Below the pieces are notes generated by a model that was given only the letters and a program-made list of their open reading frames with translations, made no database searches and had not been told where the DNA came from. From positions 1 to 7,797 of the forward strand of contig JADGRK010000105.1 of the NCBI GenBank assembly GCA_017880985.1: DNA of 7,797 nucleotides, in the 5' to 3' direction. The position numbers were made by a program, and so were the translations under genes. The DNA comes from Rhodoferax sp. Lineage in GTDB: Bacteria; Pseudomonadota; Gammaproteobacteria; Burkholderiales; Burkholderiaceae_C. Below, piece by piece: positions 5,672 to 7,797 of this stretch; the stretch's first letter is position 1; the number at the start of each line of letters is the position of its first letter.

Positions 5672-7412
5672 TCTTCGCCTGCCACCCAATTGGAACAACT
5701 ACGAGGGTGAGCGTAGCGTTGACGTGTGGGATGTTGCACGGCGCGCGCTACAGGGCCTGCCAGGGGGTGGCCTGAATATTGGCTTCGAAGCGGTTGACCG
5801 GCATGCCGCAAGCGCGCTGCGAGACCGGACCGCGTTGCGCTTTATCTCGCGCAGCTCGCCCGCCATCGATCTGAGCTACGGCGAGCTGGCGCGGCAAACG
5901 AATCGCTTTGCCAATATGTTGCGGGGCTTGAGTGTGGGCCAAGGCGACCGGCTGTTCGTATTGGCCGGGCGCATTCCCGAGCTGTACGTGGCGGTACTGG
6001 GGGCGCTGAAGAATGGCACGGTGGTGACGCCGATGTTTTCGGCCTTCGGCCCGGAGCCTATCGCTACCCGCATCAACCTTGGGGCAGGCCAGGTGCTGGT
6101 GACCACCGACGTACTCTACAAACGCAAGGTAAAGCAAATGCGCGAGCAGATGCCCACGCTGCGCCACGTGCTGCTGGTGGCCGAGGACGGCGGCATCACC
6201 AACGAACCGGACACGCTGGATTGGGTCACCTTGATGGCGTCGGCGCCGGACGCATTCAACACGGTAGACACACAGCCCGACGATCCGGCATTGCTGCATT
6301 TCACCAGCGGCACCACCGGCACGCCCAAAGGCGCGCTGCACGTGCATGGTGCGGTCGTCACCCACTTTTGCACCGGGCGCTATGCGCTTGATCTGCATCC
6401 GCAGGATCGCTACTGGTGCACCGCCGACCCTGGCTGGGTGACGGGCACCTCCTACGGCATCATCGCGCCGCTGCTGCAAGGCGTGACTTCGCTGATCGAC
6501 CGCGAGGAATTTGACGCCGAGCGCTGGTACAGCCTGTTAGAGCAGGAGCGCATCAGCGTCTGGTACACCGCGCCCACCGCCATCCGCATGCTGATGAAGT
6601 CCGGCCCGGAACTGGCGCGCCGACACAGCTACCCCGCGCTGCGCTTTGTCGCCAGTGTCGGCGAGCCGCTCAACCCTGAGGCTGTCTGGTGGGGCAAGGA
6701 GGTGCTGGGTCTGCCGATTCACGACAACTGGTGGCAAACCGAGACCGGCGGCATCATGATTGCCAACACCCCGGCCTTTGACATCAAACCGGGTTCGATG
6801 GGCCGGCCGCTGCCCGGCATCGAAGCCTGCATCGTTGAGCACTTGGAGGCCGAGGGCGAGCCGCCGCGGGTGCGCATCATCGACACACCTGATGTTGAAG
6901 GCGAGCTCGCGCTTAAAAGCGGCTGGCCGTCGATGTTTCGTGCTTACCTGAACAACGAAGCGCGTTATCGCAAGTGCTTTGCCGGCGATCTGTATCTGAC
7001 GGGCGATCTGGCGCGGGTTGACGCCGATGGTTATTACTGGTTCGTGGGCCGCGCCGACGATGTCATCAAGTCCGCCGGCCACCTGATTGGCCCGTTCGAG
7101 GTCGAAAGCGTACTGATGGAGCACCCGGCGGTGGCCGAGGCCGGCGTGATCGGCAAGCCCGATCCGATAGTGGGTGAAGTGGTCAAGGCCTTTGTCTCGC
7201 TCAAGGACGGGTACCAGCCCGACGAGGCGCTGCGCATGGACATCATGGCGCATGCACGCAAGCGCCTCGGGGCGGCCGTGGCACCGAAGGAAATTGCCTT
7301 TCTGCCAACCTTGCCGCGCACCCGCAGCGGCAAGATCATGCGCCGTCTGCTCAAGGCGCGCGAACTGGGTCTGCCGGAAGGCGATACCTCGACACTGGAG
7401 GGCGGCGCGTGA
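5634..7412 (+). CDS. acsA: AMP-forming acetate--CoA ligase (acetyl-CoA synthetase)
   Basis: ANL-superfamily enzyme of 592 residues that activates acetate with ATP to acetyl-AMP and then forms acetyl-CoA in the cytoplasm. Visible motifs: P-loop TSGTTGTPKG (224-233), the acetyl-CoA-synthetase signature DNWWQTETGG (364-373), adenylate-binding YLTGDLA (454-460), hinge region GRADDVIKSAGH (472-483) and the C-terminal PRTRSGKIMRR (561-571) with catalytic Lys568. This is also the sequence context acetylated by Pat-type enzymes in Acs. The paired Trp366/Trp367 corresponds to the Trp that narrows the pocket to acetate or propionate in Salmonella Acs. It is shorter than canonical Acs (about 650), the missing length being mainly N-terminal, so propionate or another short acid cannot be excluded. 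The ATG at 5634 follows a GAGGGGAAAGG leader inside the CBS gene. The stop overlaps the next start by 4 nt (GTGA). Confidence 0.93.
   Translation: MERPSVIHKTASDLRLPPNWNNYEGERSVDVWDVARRALQGLPGGGLNIGFEAVDRHAASALRDRTALRFISRSSPAIDLSYGELARQTNRFANMLRGLSVGQGDRLFVLAGRIPELYVAVLGALKNGTVVTPMFSAFGPEPIATRINLGAGQVLVTTDVLYKRKVKQMREQMPTLRHVLLVAEDGGITNEPDTLDWVTLMASAPDAFNTVDTQPDDPALLHFTSGTTGTPKGALHVHGAVVTHFCTGRYALDLHPQDRYWCTADPGWVTGTSYGIIAPLLQGVTSLIDREEFDAERWYSLLEQERISVWYTAPTAIRMLMKSGPELARRHSYPALRFVASVGEPLNPEAVWWGKEVLGLPIHDNWWQTETGGIMIANTPAFDIKPGSMGRPLPGIEACIVEHLEAEGEPPRVRIIDTPDVEGELALKSGWPSMFRAYLNNEARYRKCFAGDLYLTGDLARVDADGYYWFVGRADDVIKSAGHLIGPFEVESVLMEHPAVAEAGVIGKPDPIVGEVVKAFVSLKDGYQPDEALRMDIMAHARKRLGAAVAPKEIAFLPTLPRTRSGKIMRRLLKARELGLPEGDTSTLEGGA
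7397..7402 (+). promoter_or_regulatory. Ribosome-binding site for the GTG-started E1 alpha gene
   Basis: GGAGGG lies 6 nt before GTG 7409, inside the end of the ligase gene. It supports the GTG as the true start, since no ATG is available nearby (the first in-frame ATG is at 7490, inside the conserved domain). Confidence 0.7.
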
Positions 7413-7797
7413 GTGATTTTCAAGTGCCCGCACCGCCGACTGGCCCGGTGCCTTGGGACAAGGCATTTGCACTGGCTCTGCTGGCCGACATGCTGCGCAT
7501 CCGCCGCATGGAGGAAAAGGCGGCCGAGCTGTACGGCCAGCAGAAGATTCGTGGCTTTCTGCACCTGTACATCGGTGAGGAAGCGGTGGCTACCGGTGCC
7601 CTGCGCGCACTGCAACCGGAAGACAACATCGTGGCCACCTACCGTGAGCATGGGCACGCACTGCTGCGCGGCCTCAAGATGGGTCCGATCATGGCCGAGA
7701 TGTATGGCAAGCAGCAGGGCTGTTCGCGCGGGCGCGGCGGCTCGATGCACCTGTTCGACCGCGCCCATCGCTTTTTCGGCGGGCAGGCCATTGTCGG
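7409..7797 (+). CDS. pdhA: Pyruvate dehydrogenase-type E1 component, alpha subunit (3' end outside window)
   Basis: Thiamine-diphosphate-dependent 2-oxoacid dehydrogenase E1 alpha subunit. Of it, 129 residues plus a split codon are visible and the rest runs off the window. With E1 beta, E2 and E3 it would decarboxylate pyruvate to acetyl-CoA. Family motifs seen: MLRIRRMEEKAAELYGQQKIRGFLHLYIGEEAV in pieces (28-60), ATYREHGHALLRG, MYGKQQGCSRGRGGSMHLFD and FFGGQAIV, matching bacterial PdhA and its close relative AcoA of acetoin dehydrogenase. The GDG thiamine-diphosphate motif lies beyond the edge. It begins with GTG within the TGA of the ligase (GTGA overlap) and has a good GGAGGG ribosome-binding site, so it is translationally coupled. 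Pyruvate versus acetoin as substrate cannot be settled from this part; the pyruvate assignment is favoured by overall resemblance. Confidence 0.88.
   Translation, partial: MSDFQVPAPPTGPVPWDKAFALALLADMLRIRRMEEKAAELYGQQKIRGFLHLYIGEEAVATGALRALQPEDNIVATYREHGHALLRGLKMGPIMAEMYGKQQGCSRGRGGSMHLFDRAHRFFGGQAIV

Noticed and set aside
5748..6479. Long minus-strand open frame opposite the acetate--CoA ligase (243 codons)
   Set aside because: It is a shadow of the GC-rich coding strand: the plus strand encodes an unmistakable ligase with all motifs, while the antisense product shows no recognisable domain.
6537..7472. Long minus-strand open frame opposite the ligase and E1 alpha genes (311 codons)
   Set aside because: Same reason: its product has no recognisable fold and it covers two well-supported plus-strand genes.

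Overview
The window is about 7.8 kb of compact, moderately GC-rich bacterial DNA. The protein families, their motifs and the FNR-type operators point to a proteobacterium, most likely a betaproteobacterium of Burkholderiales or a related order with a facultative or microaerobic lifestyle. This placement rests on overall gene content and family resemblance, not on a marker gene. Both ends cut through genes.

Layout, left to right: (1) the C-terminal third of a GroEL-type chaperonin (1-525) that lacks the usual Gly-Gly-Met tail. (2) A 226-bp gap with an FNR-type inverted repeat at 584-597. (3) A two-gene signalling unit: an OmpR/PhoB-type response regulator (752-1489) and a soluble hybrid histidine kinase with GAF, kinase core and receiver domains (1500-3263). 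(4) A convergent Crp/Fnr-family regulator on the minus strand (3285-4136). It has an FNR-like DNA-recognition helix but none of the FNR iron-sulfur ligands. (5) A 331-bp divergent intergenic region holding a near-consensus FNR box (4388-4401) at class II distance from a plausible -10 (4423-4428). (6) A tightly packed plus-strand run: a triple-BON protein (4468-5121), a two-CBS protein (5174-5671), an AMP-forming acetate--CoA ligase (5634-7412, overlapping the CBS gene by 38 nt), and the start of a pyruvate-dehydrogenase-type E1 alpha gene (7409 to the edge, overlapping the ligase stop as GTGA).

The region reads as a low-oxygen or stress adaptation island. It combines a chaperonin paralogue, a two-component system, an FNR-like regulator, two small stress or energy-sensing proteins, and two acetyl-CoA-forming enzymes. 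The two best operators, 9/10 matches to TTGAT-N4-ATCAA, lie upstream of the two plus-strand units. The simplest model is that an FNR-type protein, either the one encoded here or a true oxygen-sensing Fnr elsewhere, switches on both the sensor pair and the acetyl-CoA operon when oxygen falls. Similar gene mixes occur in the low-oxygen-activated (lxa) locus of Burkholderia cenocepacia; that comparison is from memory and was not tested. No tRNA, rRNA, CRISPR array, insertion sequence or convincing intrinsic terminator was seen.
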